A stretch of DNA of 64,000 nucleotides, taken from contig NZ_KI519455.1 in the NCBI RefSeq assembly GCF_000482545.1, positions 992,001 to 1,056,000 on the forward strand. Reading direction: 5' to 3'. Source of the DNA: Arthrobacter sp. 35W (GTDB lineage Bacteria > Actinomycetota > Actinomycetes > Actinomycetales > Micrococcaceae). How positions within the stretch are numbered: position 1 is the first letter of the stretch; every line of letters starts with the position of its first letter. The notes under the pieces are model-generated. The model was not told the DNA's origin and ran no database searches. It worked only from the letters and a program-made list of their open reading frames with translations. Below, one piece after another: positions 8,764 to 17,142 of this stretch. The translations under genes were made by a program, and so were the position numbers.

Positions 8764-9941
8764 TTAGCGTTCTCTTTCGGTGCTGAAGCCGGAGTCAAAC
8801 CAGCAGTGTCATGGGGAATGCCAAGGGCTGTGGTGAGGCGGATGAACATGGCGTGGCTCCACAGCAGCGGCTTGGCCGAGCTTCCCCAACGCTCGTTCCA
8901 TGGCTGAAGATGGTTGGGATCAAGGAGGTGGCGTTCCACCTGTTCCGGCAGTTCGTCATTCTCTCCCGCAGTAGATGCGGCCCACTCCAGGAGCTCAAGT
9001 GCCCTGGTCCGGTTGCCGGCCGCAGCGTGGGCCAAACCGAGAAAGCAACTCAGCAGGGGCCATTGGCCGCCGCCGTAGTAGGTGTCAGCGAGATACCGGT
9101 GCACTCCGTTCTCGACGGTGAGTTGCTCTTCAATGGCTGCGATCGTCCCAGCGGCAACAGGGCTGTGTGGCGGGAGGAAGGGCATCGGAGCTATCAGCGC
9201 CAGCAGACTTGCGTCCACAGTATCGGTGCCCAACCATTTGGTGAGGTGGTTGTCCCGCACGCCTTCGCTTTGGACGTGGCGGCGGATCTGCTCTGCCGTG
9301 GAAGCGGCCCGCTCCGCAAGGAGTTCATGGATCAGCCCAGTGTGGGCGATTCTTTCCAGACCAGCGGCGATGCAACCGAGCGTGCTGACGTGGACGTGCT
9401 CGGAAAACTCCTCCCACCAGTCGTAGCAAGGGCGTTCCCAGGAACATGCGAGGTAGTCGATTGTCAGGTTGATCGCCTCTGCCCAGGCTGTCAGCGGCCG
9501 GTCGTGGCGGGCGCTGTGCTCAGCGAGGGCCCAAAGCCACGTGCCGTAGCCGTCTAGTTGGAAATCCCACCAATCGTCGGTGCCTTCAGCGCCGTCGAAG
9601 GTGAAGCGGGTTGGCATCATGTCCGTGTCCACTGGTGCCCGGCCGGCCAGCGATTCATCGATGATGCGCCTGATTCGCTCGTTGCGTGATGTCAGGACGT
9701 TCGAACACCAATCAAAGAACCGTTCGGCAGATTCAATTTCCCCGGCGGCGGACATCGCATCCGCGATGTAGGCACCGTCGCGGAACCAGCAGTATCCGGC
9801 GTAGGCGGAAAAGTCTGGCGATGCTGGGTAGGCTCCTGAGGGTGTTTGCTGCTGGCGGATCAGGGCGATGCTGTTCCGGATGAGGCCGCCGAACGTGTTG
9901 TCGGCGGTTGTTGAAGAAATTGGTTTAGCTGCATCGATCAT
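8760..9941 (-). CDS. GH15 glucohydrolase, isomaltose glucohydrolase-like
   Basis: Inverting exo-alpha-glucosidase of 393 residues with an (alpha/alpha)6 barrel and no signal peptide. Family motifs are RDGAYIADAM near the N-terminus, YDWWEEF (Glu177/Glu178, candidate acid), LPEQV (Glu333, candidate base) and AKPLLWSHAMFIRL near the C-terminus. It is much shorter than secreted glucoamylases or glucodextranases. It matches in size and motif spacing the cytosolic isomaltose glucohydrolases known from Kribbella, as far as I recall them. It would release beta-glucose from isomaltose or short alpha-glucans delivered by the adjacent ABC importer. It follows the binding-protein gene after 89 bp and overlaps GH31 by 4 bp. 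Confidence 0.85.
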   Translation of the reverse strand: MIDAAKPISSTTADNTFGGLIRNSIALIRQQQTPSGAYPASPDFSAYAGYCWFRDGAYIADAMSAAGEIESAERFFDWCSNVLTSRNERIRRIIDESLAGRAPVDTDMMPTRFTFDGAEGTDDWWDFQLDGYGTWLWALAEHSARHDRPLTAWAEAINLTIDYLACSWERPCYDWWEEFSEHVHVSTLGCIAAGLERIAHTGLIHELLAERAASTAEQIRRHVQSEGVRDNHLTKWLGTDTVDASLLALIAPMPFLPPHSPVAAGTIAAIEEQLTVENGVHRYLADTYYGGGQWPLLSCFLGLAHAAAGNRTRALELLEWAASTAGENDELPEQVERHLLDPNHLQPWNERWGSSAKPLLWSHAMFIRLTTALGIPHDTAGLTPASAPKENAK

Positions 9942-9964
9942 GTTTCTTGTCTTTCAAGTCGTGG

Positions 9965-10005
9965 GCGGGCCGTGGCGCTGTCCGGAGTATCGCGGCACGG
10001 CCCGC
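9965..10005 (-). other. Intra-operon hairpin after the binding-protein gene
   Basis: Arms 9965-9974 and 9996-10005 form a perfect 10-bp GC-rich stem around a 21-base loop, within the 89-bp gap between the substrate-binding gene and GH15. Hairpins at this position in sugar-uptake operons often protect the upstream mRNA, so the binding protein is made in excess over the enzymes. That role is inferred. Confidence 0.5.
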
Positions 10006-10030
10006 TGTCGGGAGCTCTTGGGCTGGCGGC

Positions 10031-11281
10031 CTATTTCAGCAGCGCGTTGACCTTGTCGGCGGCTGCCTTCAGAGCATCTGAGGCGCTGGAGCGCTTGGCT
10101 TCAACTTCGCCCAGCGCGGTGGTGACGATGTCAACCATTTCCTGCTGGTTCTCGCCAATAACCGGAGTCAGCGCGACGTCTTCCAGGGCGTCGAAAACGG
10201 CCTTCCGGTTGGCTGGCTTGTCCTTGGCGAGATAGTCCTTGAGGACGGACTCGTCAGACGTCGGGGGAAGCTCCCAGGAGGACTCGATCCTTGTCGTGGC
10301 CGCCAGATCGGAGTTTGTCATGTATTCGGCCCAACGCTGTGCGGCGGCCTTGTTCTTGGAGTTGGACGATACGCCGACGGCGTTGGAGAACGTCGCGCTT
10401 GCCTTCTGAGTGTCCCCCGGCTCAACTACGATGTCCCAGTTCTTGGGGGCATCGCTGAAGCTGCTGGCGACCCAGATGCCGCTGTGGAGCATGCCGAGTT
10501 TGCCGTCCTTGAACAGTTTGGTGTCGAAGTCCGGCGTCCCTGCACCCTGGGCAAGAGTGGGCATGGTCGTGCCACTCTTTTGCGCCAACCACTCGGCGGC
10601 TTTGATGCCCTCCGGTGAGTTGAAGGCCACAGACTTGCCATCATCGCTGAGGAACTTGCCGCCGGTCTGGGCCAGGGCCTTGTAGAACTCGTAGAACGTC
10701 ACGTTCTGGAAGTCGCCGAAGACGCCCGCGCTGCTGTCCGTGATCTTCTTCGCGGCAGCCGTCTCATCAATCCAAGTCCAATCGGCTGTCGGGTACGATA
10801 CACCGGCGGCGTCGAAGAGGTCCTTGTTGTAGTAAAGGACGACGTTGGAGAAGGAACTGGGCAGCGCGTACTGAGTGCCGTCGACGCGGTACGACTCAAG
10901 AAGTGACTGACGGTACTTGGTGTCATCCACACCATCAAGGGGGGCAAGGACGCCGCTGTTCACGTAGGTCGCAAGGTTCGCGTATTCAATGTCAAAGGCA
11001 TCGGCCTGAGTCCCTGCTGCCAGGTCTGTCTGCAGTGCGGTTGCGTAGTCTTTGTAAGGCAGCGTCGTTACCTGAACGGTGATGTTCGGGTTTTCCTTCT
11101 GGAACGCCTGAACGATTGCGTCCAGATCCTTTTCGTGGCCTCCGTTGGAGACGAAATTCGAGTACTTGATGGTGACTTTTCCATTGCCCGATGCGTCAGT
11201 TTGTCCTGCAGGTGTGCAGGCGGACGACATCAGGGCCACGGCCAGGGCTGCGCCCAAAACTGCCAAGGGTTTCTTGTTCAT
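10031..11281 (-). CDS. Sugar ABC transporter substrate-binding lipoprotein
   Basis: Extracytoplasmic solute-binding protein (family 1 type), 416 residues from the ATG at 11281. That start has GGAGA placed 6 bases upstream and begins a clean signal sequence MNKKPLAVLGAALAVALMSS. The lipobox is MSSAC, with Cys22 as the lipidated residue. The mature domain has the extracellular binding-protein fold, for example KVTIKYSNFVSNGG near the start and AAAQRWAEYMTN near the end. It delivers an oligosaccharide, probably an alpha-glucan fragment given the downstream GH15 and GH31, to the two permeases encoded just upstream. No ATPase gene is present in the operon. Confidence 0.92.
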   Translation of the reverse strand: MNKKPLAVLGAALAVALMSSACTPAGQTDASGNGKVTIKYSNFVSNGGHEKDLDAIVQAFQKENPNITVQVTTLPYKDYATALQTDLAAGTQADAFDIEYANLATYVNSGVLAPLDGVDDTKYRQSLLESYRVDGTQYALPSSFSNVVLYYNKDLFDAAGVSYPTADWTWIDETAAAKKITDSSAGVFGDFQNVTFYEFYKALAQTGGKFLSDDGKSVAFNSPEGIKAAEWLAQKSGTTMPTLAQGAGTPDFDTKLFKDGKLGMLHSGIWVASSFSDAPKNWDIVVEPGDTQKASATFSNAVGVSSNSKNKAAAQRWAEYMTNSDLAATTRIESSWELPPTSDESVLKDYLAKDKPANRKAVFDALEDVALTPVIGENQQEMVDIVTTALGEVEAKRSSASDALKAAADKVNALLK

Positions 11282-11325
11282 TGGGTATCTCCATTGATGG
11301 GTGCGGGAGCGAGGCAATGTCCGGA

Positions 11326-12141
11326 CTATTTAAGGCCGGTGCCGGCAACCCCTTGGATGATGTATTTCTGGGTGAAGATGTAGAGCGCGAGCATGGGCAG
11401 GATGCTGACGACGGAACCGGCCATGACGATGTCCCACTGGGTGGTGTACTGGCCTTGCAATCCGGCCAAAGCCACGGGCAGGGTTTTGAGGGCCGGGGTC
11501 CGCAAGATGATCAGAGGCCACAGGAAGCTGTTCCAGCTGTTCAGGAACGCGAAAACCGTCAGTGTGGCCAGTGCCGGACGGACGAGGGGCAAAACAATGA
11601 GACCAAAGATCCTGAAGTGGCCTGCCCCGTCCAGGGTTGCTGCCTGGTCCAGGTCCTGTGGGATCGAATTCATGGCCTGCCGCAGGAGGAACACCCCGAA
11701 GGCGCTGGCAATACCTGGCAATAGGACGCCGAGGTACGTGTCGATGAGGCCGAGGCTTTTCATCTCCACGAACAGCGGGACGACCAGGACCTGCAGTGGG
11801 ACCATCATGGTGGCCAGGTACACGGCGAATACCGCATTCCGGCCTTTGAACGGCATCCGGGAGAAGACATAGGCGGCCAGTGAGCTGGTGACCAGCTGGA
11901 AGATCGTTGTAAGGACAGCCAGCAAGAGGCTGTTAAGAACAATCTGTGCGAACGGCAGCCGGTCGAACAATTGCGCGTAGGCCGACAGGCTGGCATCCTC
12001 CGGGATGAGCTGTGGTGTTGCGGACAGTCCCGCGCCCGGGCTGATGGAGGTCACGAACGCCCAGAGGAACGGGAAGACCATCATCAGGGCGCCGAGGAGG
12101 ACGAGGATGTTCAAAGTGATCGAGGGACGCTGCTTACGCAT
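11326..12141 (-). CDS. Sugar ABC transporter permease (MalG type)
   Basis: Second inner-membrane subunit of the importer, 271 residues with six predicted membrane helices. The EAA loop that docks the ATPase reads DQAATLDGAGHFRIF. The N-terminal PGAGL segment and the C-terminal KYIIQGVAGTGLK are typical of MalG/LacG proteins. It overlaps the first permease by 8 bp and precedes the binding protein by 44 bp. Confidence 0.93.
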   Translation of the reverse strand: MRKQRPSITLNILVLLGALMMVFPFLWAFVTSISPGAGLSATPQLIPEDASLSAYAQLFDRLPFAQIVLNSLLLAVLTTIFQLVTSSLAAYVFSRMPFKGRNAVFAVYLATMMVPLQVLVVPLFVEMKSLGLIDTYLGVLLPGIASAFGVFLLRQAMNSIPQDLDQAATLDGAGHFRIFGLIVLPLVRPALATLTVFAFLNSWNSFLWPLIILRTPALKTLPVALAGLQGQYTTQWDIVMAGSVVSILPMLALYIFTQKYIIQGVAGTGLK

Positions 12142-13099
12142 AGTGCACCCATTTCTTTTGGCCGCGCACCTGGATCAGGGTGATGACCAGGATGAAGAGG
12201 AAAAGTAGCCATGACAGGGCAGATGCCTCGCCAGCCTTGCCGTACCGGAAGGTGAGGTCATAAATCTGTTGGACCACAACCTGTGAGGAGTTGTTCGGGC
12301 CGCCTCCGGTCATGGCATAGACCTGGTCGAAGACTTGGAATCCATTGATCAGCGACAGGACAACGACGAAGAACGTGGATGGGGACAGCATGGGCAGTGT
12401 GATGCTGAACAGCCTTCTCCACCGGCCCGCGCCATCGACAGTGGCAGCCTCATACAAGTCCTCGGGAATGGCTTGGAGGCCGGCGAGAAGTATCACCATG
12501 ACGAAGCCAAGGTCCTTCCATGCCGAAGCCAGGATGATCGAAGGCATCGACCAAGCCGGATCTGTCCACCACCCGGGTCCCGCCACACCGATCAAGCCGA
12601 GGAGCCAATTGACGATTCCCGTGCTGGGGTTCAGCAGCCACCGCCAGACAAGTGCAACGACAATCCAGCTGGTCACAACCGGGAGGAAGTAGAGGCCCCG
12701 CATCAAGCTGCGGCCCTTGATCCGGGAGTTCAGGGCCAGAGCTATGGCAAGCCCACCTACGTACACCAGCGGAAGGTAGCCAACGATGTAGTAGATGGTG
12801 TGGAGGAATGCGCCTTGCGTGTCAGGGTCGCTGACGAGCTTGCTGTAATTGTCCAGTCCTACCCATTTCATTGGGCCAACCAGATTCCATTGATTCAGGC
12901 TGATCCAGAATGCGGCAAACATGGGAATGATCGTGAAGAACAACAGCGGCACTGCGCTCGGGATGAGGAAGGCTGCGATCGTCAAAGCGTATTTCAGCCG
13001 TGTTCCTGTGGCTTTCCGCCGCAGGCCGGGTCCTTGGTTGCGCTTCGTAGTTGCCGTGGGTCCGGGGCTTTCGGCCCTCGAGTTTTGCAAAGCCGTCAC
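12134..13099 (-). CDS. Sugar ABC transporter permease (MalF type)
   Basis: First inner-membrane subunit, 321 residues. A cytoplasmic N-terminus of about 35 residues leads to six membrane segments. The EAA motif is YEAATVDGAGRWRRLF. It overlaps the ROK regulator by 4 bp and the MalG-type gene by 8 bp, so regulator and permeases form a tightly coupled unit. Start MTALQNSRAE is taken because its ATG overlaps the upstream stop (ATGA). Confidence 0.93.
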   Translation of the reverse strand: MTALQNSRAESPGPTATTKRNQGPGLRRKATGTRLKYALTIAAFLIPSAVPLLFFTIIPMFAAFWISLNQWNLVGPMKWVGLDNYSKLVSDPDTQGAFLHTIYYIVGYLPLVYVGGLAIALALNSRIKGRSLMRGLYFLPVVTSWIVVALVWRWLLNPSTGIVNWLLGLIGVAGPGWWTDPAWSMPSIILASAWKDLGFVMVILLAGLQAIPEDLYEAATVDGAGRWRRLFSITLPMLSPSTFFVVVLSLINGFQVFDQVYAMTGGGPNNSSQVVVQQIYDLTFRYGKAGEASALSWLLFLFILVITLIQVRGQKKWVHYA

Positions 13100-14310
13100 T
13101 GTCCCACTACCTCCGCAGGGACGTTGGTGAGCCGGGCCCGGACTCGTCGGCCCTGTTCACCTGAGCTTTCTTCGCTATAGAACGGGGCAGACGCCACGAG
13201 GGCAGCGGCTCCCCGCGCCCACGCCTCGTCGTCCCAGGACTCGACGATCACGGGAATGCTCCGGCGGTCGGCTGTAAGAGCAGCCCGGAACGAGCGTTCG
13301 AATCCTGGCGCCCAGTGGCGCCATGCCCGGGTTCCTTCCCCGCTGACAATCACGATCTCCGGATCCAGGATCTGGACGAGACCGGCTACGGTGCGCCCGA
13401 GAGGCTGGCCTGCGCCGCGGAAGATGTCCTGGGCCAGCGGGTCCCCGGCGTCTGCGTGTTCCTGCAAAGCTGTGATGGTGGCGTCTGGTGCAATGAGCCC
13501 GGACTCCCGGGCGTGTTCGACAAGGGCCCTTTCGCCAATCAGAGCCTCGATGCAGCCGTGGTTGCCGCAGGTGCAAAGGGGGCCGTCAATGACGGCAGGG
13601 ATGTGGCCGATTTCTCCGGCACCGCCCCTGCTGCCGCGCACGACTGCGCCGCCGGTGACAAATCCTGCGCCAACGCCTTCGCCGATGGTGACTACAAGAA
13701 ATTCGGAATGCTTGCGTCCGGATCCATACAGTCGTTCCGCGACCGCGAGGGCGTTGACGTTGTTCTCAACCAGCACGGGCACATGGAGTTCGCGGCTTAG
13801 GACAGCTCCAAGCGGGACTTGGCGCCAGCCCAGCAGGCTGGAATCAACGACACCGCTTCCCTGTGCGTCCACGGACCCAGGGACACCGACACCGACACCC
13901 AAGAGGGGGGTGTTGCGGTCTTGGTCGACGAAGGACTTCACAAGAGCGACGAGGTCGGAAAGCGACGTTACCGAGGAAGCATCGAACGCCCGGCTGTCGG
14001 CACGGACAACCTGACCACTGAGCTCCGTTTCCACGAAGGCGACATGATCCTTCGAAACCTTCATGCCCACCACACGCCCCGCTGCGGTGGCCAGCCCAAG
14101 CATTCGGGCAGGCCGACCGCCACTGGACGGGGACATGGCCAACTCTCTTACGAGCCCGTCGGCAAGAAGGTCCTTGACCAGTTGGGTCATGAGTGCCGGG
14201 GAGACTTCCAGAGCCCGTGCCAAGTCAGCACGGGATGCGCTGCCGGAAGTGCCCAGAAATGCCAGGATTGCAGACCGCGTAACGTCAGCGTTGCCGCTTG
14301 GTCGTGCCAT
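13096..14310 (-). CDS. ROK-family transcriptional repressor
   Basis: Sugar-responsive regulator of 404 residues. The N-terminal winged helix-turn-helix (about 8-70) contains SASRADLARALEVSPALMTQ. The ROK sugar-kinase-like domain has GVGVPGSVDAQG and the zinc site CTCGNHGCIEAL. It is the first gene of the alpha-glucan operon and follows a good Shine-Dalgarno (AAAGGAGAACAACA). Two copies of a 7-bp repeat flank the -10 box upstream, so it probably represses its own operon until the imported sugar binds. Confidence 0.92.
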   Translation of the reverse strand: MARPSGNADVTRSAILAFLGTSGSASRADLARALEVSPALMTQLVKDLLADGLVRELAMSPSSGGRPARMLGLATAAGRVVGMKVSKDHVAFVETELSGQVVRADSRAFDASSVTSLSDLVALVKSFVDQDRNTPLLGVGVGVPGSVDAQGSGVVDSSLLGWRQVPLGAVLSRELHVPVLVENNVNALAVAERLYGSGRKHSEFLVVTIGEGVGAGFVTGGAVVRGSRGGAGEIGHIPAVIDGPLCTCGNHGCIEALIGERALVEHARESGLIAPDATITALQEHADAGDPLAQDIFRGAGQPLGRTVAGLVQILDPEIVIVSGEGTRAWRHWAPGFERSFRAALTADRRSIPVIVESWDDEAWARGAAALVASAPFYSEESSGEQGRRVRARLTNVPAEVVGQ

Positions 14311-14327
14311 TGTTGTTCTCCTTTGTT

Positions 14328-14370
14328 TAGAACTTAATAAAGTCTAGAACTATGATCGAGCTCACGTCAA
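14328..14370 (-). promoter_or_regulatory. Promoter and candidate ROK operator of the alpha-glucan operon
   Basis: On the minus strand a -35 box TTGACG (14370-14365) is followed after 18 bases by TAGACT (14346-14341) as -10. The heptamer AGTTCTA occurs twice on that strand (plus coordinates 14345-14351 and 14328-14334), overlapping the -10 and the start region. The AT-rich core and paired repeats fit an operator for the ROK protein encoded just downstream. The 14311-14557 gap holds no other feature I can support. Confidence 0.5.
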
Positions 14371-14557
14371 CACATGTCTGGACTGGATTACCCTGAGCGC
14401 CGACAGGTCGTTAGGACTTGGGAGTGTGCAGGGTCGCGACGATGGACGGCGGGAACTTCCGCACGTCGATACGCTCGCGGAGCCCGCCAGCGCCACACCA
14501 GCCGATCCACCGTGAGCCGAAACCGCATAGGTCAGCAGTCTCCCGCCGCCCTGCCGC

Positions 14558-15388
14558 CTAGCGGGAACTGATCGAGGCGAACTTGCGGATGCACAGCGGC
14601 ACAAAGACCACCAGCATCAGCGCCGCGCCGATCAGCACCGTCTCCACCGCATGCTGGAGGGGCCAGACATCGGGCACGGGGGCGGAACCGAGGTTCCCAA
14701 ACAATTCACGCGCGGCGTGCACCAGAGCCGAAACGGGGTTCCATTCGGCGAAGATCCGCAGCGGGGTGGGCAGATTGGAGGACTGGACGAAGGCGTTGGA
14801 AATGAAGGTCAGGGGGAACAGGATCATGAACGAGGCATTGTTGATCACCTCGGGGGTCTTCACGCTCATGCCCAGCAGCGCCATCACCCAGCTGAACGCA
14901 TAGCTGAACAGCAGCAGCAGCCCGACGCCGGCCAGGGAGGAGGACAGCGAGGTGTTCACCCGCCACCCCACAAGCAGGCCCGTGCCCATCATGATCAGCA
15001 CAGAGATGGCGTTCAAGACAAGATCCGCATTGGTGCGGCCGATCAGCACCGCCGAGCCGGACATGGGCAGCGTCCGGAACCTGTCGATGATGCCGTCCTT
15101 GAGGTCCTGGGCCATGGCGGCACCGGAAAAGGTGGAGCCGAACACCACAGTTTGGGCGAAGATGCCGGCCATCAGGAATTGCGTGTAGTCGGTCCCCTCG
15201 ACGGCGATGGAGCCGCCGTAGACCTGCGAAAAGAGCAGCACAAACATGATGGGCTGCAGCACGGCGAAGAGCAGCATGTCCGGGGAACGCTTCATCTTCA
15301 GCAAGTTCCGCTTGGTGATCATCCAGCCGTCCGAGAACCACATCACCAGTGCGCCCGGCTCGGTGTAGTCCAGCGTCCGGGTGCTCAC
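14558..15388 (-). CDS. ABC-2 type permease (DrrB-like)
   Basis: Membrane subunit of a DrrAB-type exporter, 276 residues with about six membrane segments. The central segment QDLKDGIIDRFRTLPMSGSA matches the conserved cytosolic motif of DrrB/NodJ permeases. The first 25 residues are cytosolic. It overlaps the ATPase gene by 4 bp. Such pairs export hydrophobic drugs or lipids; no biosynthetic cluster is adjacent, so the substrate is open. Confidence 0.9.
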   Translation of the reverse strand: MSTRTLDYTEPGALVMWFSDGWMITKRNLLKMKRSPDMLLFAVLQPIMFVLLFSQVYGGSIAVEGTDYTQFLMAGIFAQTVVFGSTFSGAAMAQDLKDGIIDRFRTLPMSGSAVLIGRTNADLVLNAISVLIMMGTGLLVGWRVNTSLSSSLAGVGLLLLFSYAFSWVMALLGMSVKTPEVINNASFMILFPLTFISNAFVQSSNLPTPLRIFAEWNPVSALVHAARELFGNLGSAPVPDVWPLQHAVETVLIGAALMLVVFVPLCIRKFASISSR

Positions 15389-16371
15389 CGCGCCTCCTGG
15401 AGCTCGTCGTCGTCCGCGCCGGCCTCGGCCTTGTGCCCGGTGAGCTTGAGGAAGACATCATCGAGCGTGGGCCGCCTGATCCCGGCGTCGTGCAGCGCGA
15501 TGCCGGAGCTGTTGAGCTCCCCCAGCACCGACTGCAGGGCGGCCGGACCGTTGTCCACCCGGACCCCCAGGGACCGGCCCTCGGAGGAGCTGGTCACCTG
15601 GCCGGCACCGTGCCGCGCCAGAATCCCCTGCACCCGCCCGGCGTCGGCGGCATGGACCAGCGTGACCTCAACGCGGTGGCCGCCAATCTGGGCCTTGAGG
15701 GCATCGGCAGTGCCGTCGGCGATGACCCTGCCACCGTCGATCACGGAGATGTGGTCGGCCAGCTGGTCCGCTTCCTCCAGATACTGCGTGGTCAACAGCA
15801 GCGTGGTGCCATCGGCCACCAGGTTGTGGATGACCTCCCACATGGCCATCCTGCTGCGCGGATCCAGGCCCGTGGTGGGCTCGTCCAGAAACAGCACCCG
15901 CGGACGGATCACCAACGCGCCGGCCAGATCGATGCGGCGCCGCATGCCGCCGGAAAAGCCCTTGACGGGACGGTTCTGCGCCTCCGTCAGCTCAAACAGG
16001 TCGATGAGCTCGGCGGCCCGTTCCCGGGCGCGGCGGACGCCGAGGTGGTAGAGCCGGCCCACCATCTCCAGGTTTTCAAAGCCGGTGAGGTTTTCATCCA
16101 CCGCTGCGTACTGGCCGGAGACTCCGATGATCCGCCGCACGGCCTTGGGGTCACGGAGCGCATCGATGCCGTCGACGACGGCGGTGCCGGCGTCGGGTCT
16201 GGCCAGGGTCGCCAGAATCTTGACCACCGTGGTCTTTCCCGCGCCGTTGGGGCCCAGCAGCGCCTCGACGCTGCCCTCCGCAACCGCGAGGTCGAATCCA
16301 TCCAAGGCGTGAATGCGCCCACCCTTGGCCTTGTATGTCTTCACCAGGGCGGAGGTTTCAATGATGTTCAT
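15385..16371 (-). CDS. Daunorubicin-resistance-type ABC ATPase (DrrA-like)
   Basis: ATPase subunit, 328 residues from the ATG at 16371 (MNIIETSALVKTYKAKGG). The frame is open further upstream, but that part has no family similarity and only this start matches DrrA length. An ATG three codons earlier (MPAMN) is equally possible. Walker A is GPNGAGKTT, the signature is FSGGMRRR, Walker B is VLFLDEPTTGLDP, and the DrrA-specific C-terminal segment includes RRPTLDDVFLKLTGH. It is coupled to the DrrB-like permease by a 4-bp overlap and diverges from the PAP2 phosphatase gene. Confidence 0.9.
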   Translation of the reverse strand: MNIIETSALVKTYKAKGGRIHALDGFDLAVAEGSVEALLGPNGAGKTTVVKILATLARPDAGTAVVDGIDALRDPKAVRRIIGVSGQYAAVDENLTGFENLEMVGRLYHLGVRRARERAAELIDLFELTEAQNRPVKGFSGGMRRRIDLAGALVIRPRVLFLDEPTTGLDPRSRMAMWEVIHNLVADGTTLLLTTQYLEEADQLADHISVIDGGRVIADGTADALKAQIGGHRVEVTLVHAADAGRVQGILARHGAGQVTSSSEGRSLGVRVDNGPAALQSVLGELNSSGIALHDAGIRRPTLDDVFLKLTGHKAEAGADDDELQEAR

Positions 16372-16482
16372 GGCTGGCATCCAAGCTGACATCCAATGTG
16401 GGCCTCGCGCGATTCGGGTAGGCCACACCCTACGCCGGCCCGGCCGCCAGCGGAAGATTTTCCCCGGACCTATGATGGGCTG

Positions 16483-17142
16483 ATGCCTACATTCCCGGCT
16501 CCACGCCAGCTGCCGCCGCGCCGCCTCCATTGGCTGGCCGGCGCCCTGCTGGCTGTGGTGTTGGCCGGTGCTGTGGTGCTGGCGGCCACCGGAAACCATC
16601 CGCCGTTCCAACCGATCGATGACTGGTGGTACGCCACTATCCATGCCAGCCGGACGGCGGCGCTGACGGCCGTGAACCTGGCGCTGAACTTTGTGGGCAA
16701 TTGGGGCATGGTGCTCTACTGCACCGCGCTGTTTGCCGTGCTTCTGCGCCGCCACCGGTTCCCGGCCCTCTATGTGGCGGCGGTCAACCTTGGCACCCTG
16801 GGATTGACGCACCTCATCAAGTTCCTGCTGGCCCGCCCCCGCCCGGGCGACAGGCTTGTCTCTGTGGATTCGGGCGCATTCCCCTCGGGGCATGTGAGCG
16901 CCACGGCGGCCGCGGTGGTCTGTACTGCCCTGCTGGCCGACAGGCTGTGGATCTGGGTGTCGGGATCACTGCTGGTCGTGGCCATGATGCTCAGCCGCGC
17001 CTATCTGGGCGCCCACTGGCTCTCCGACACCGTGGCCGGCGCAGCGCTGGGCGCGGGCGTGGCACTGCTGCTCTGGGGGCTGCTGCAGGATAAATGCCTC
17101 CAACGGCATGAAAGCAGCCCCCAGCTGGCGGACCGGCCCTAG
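16483..17142 (+). CDS. PAP2-superfamily membrane phosphatase
   Basis: Integral membrane lipid phosphatase of 219 residues, likely acting on undecaprenyl pyrophosphate or phosphatidate at the outer face. The three-part motif is complete: KFLLARPRP (KX6RP), PSGH and SRAYLGAHWLSD (SRX5HX3D). About five to six membrane segments are visible. The ATG at 16483 is chosen because the upstream in-frame extension is charged and unlike the family. It diverges from the DrrAB genes and its end overlaps the MFS gene end by 4 bp (convergent). Confidence 0.9.
   Translation: MPTFPAPRQLPPRRLHWLAGALLAVVLAGAVVLAATGNHPPFQPIDDWWYATIHASRTAALTAVNLALNFVGNWGMVLYCTALFAVLLRRHRFPALYVAAVNLGTLGLTHLIKFLLARPRPGDRLVSVDSGAFPSGHVSATAAAVVCTALLADRLWIWVSGSLLVVAMMLSRAYLGAHWLSDTVAGAALGAGVALLLWGLLQDKCLQRHESSPQLADRP

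Noticed and set aside
14311-14557. Possible small RNA or gene between ROK and DrrB-like genes
   Set aside because: Apart from the ROK promoter, no ribosome site with frame, no terminator and no stable fold were seen.
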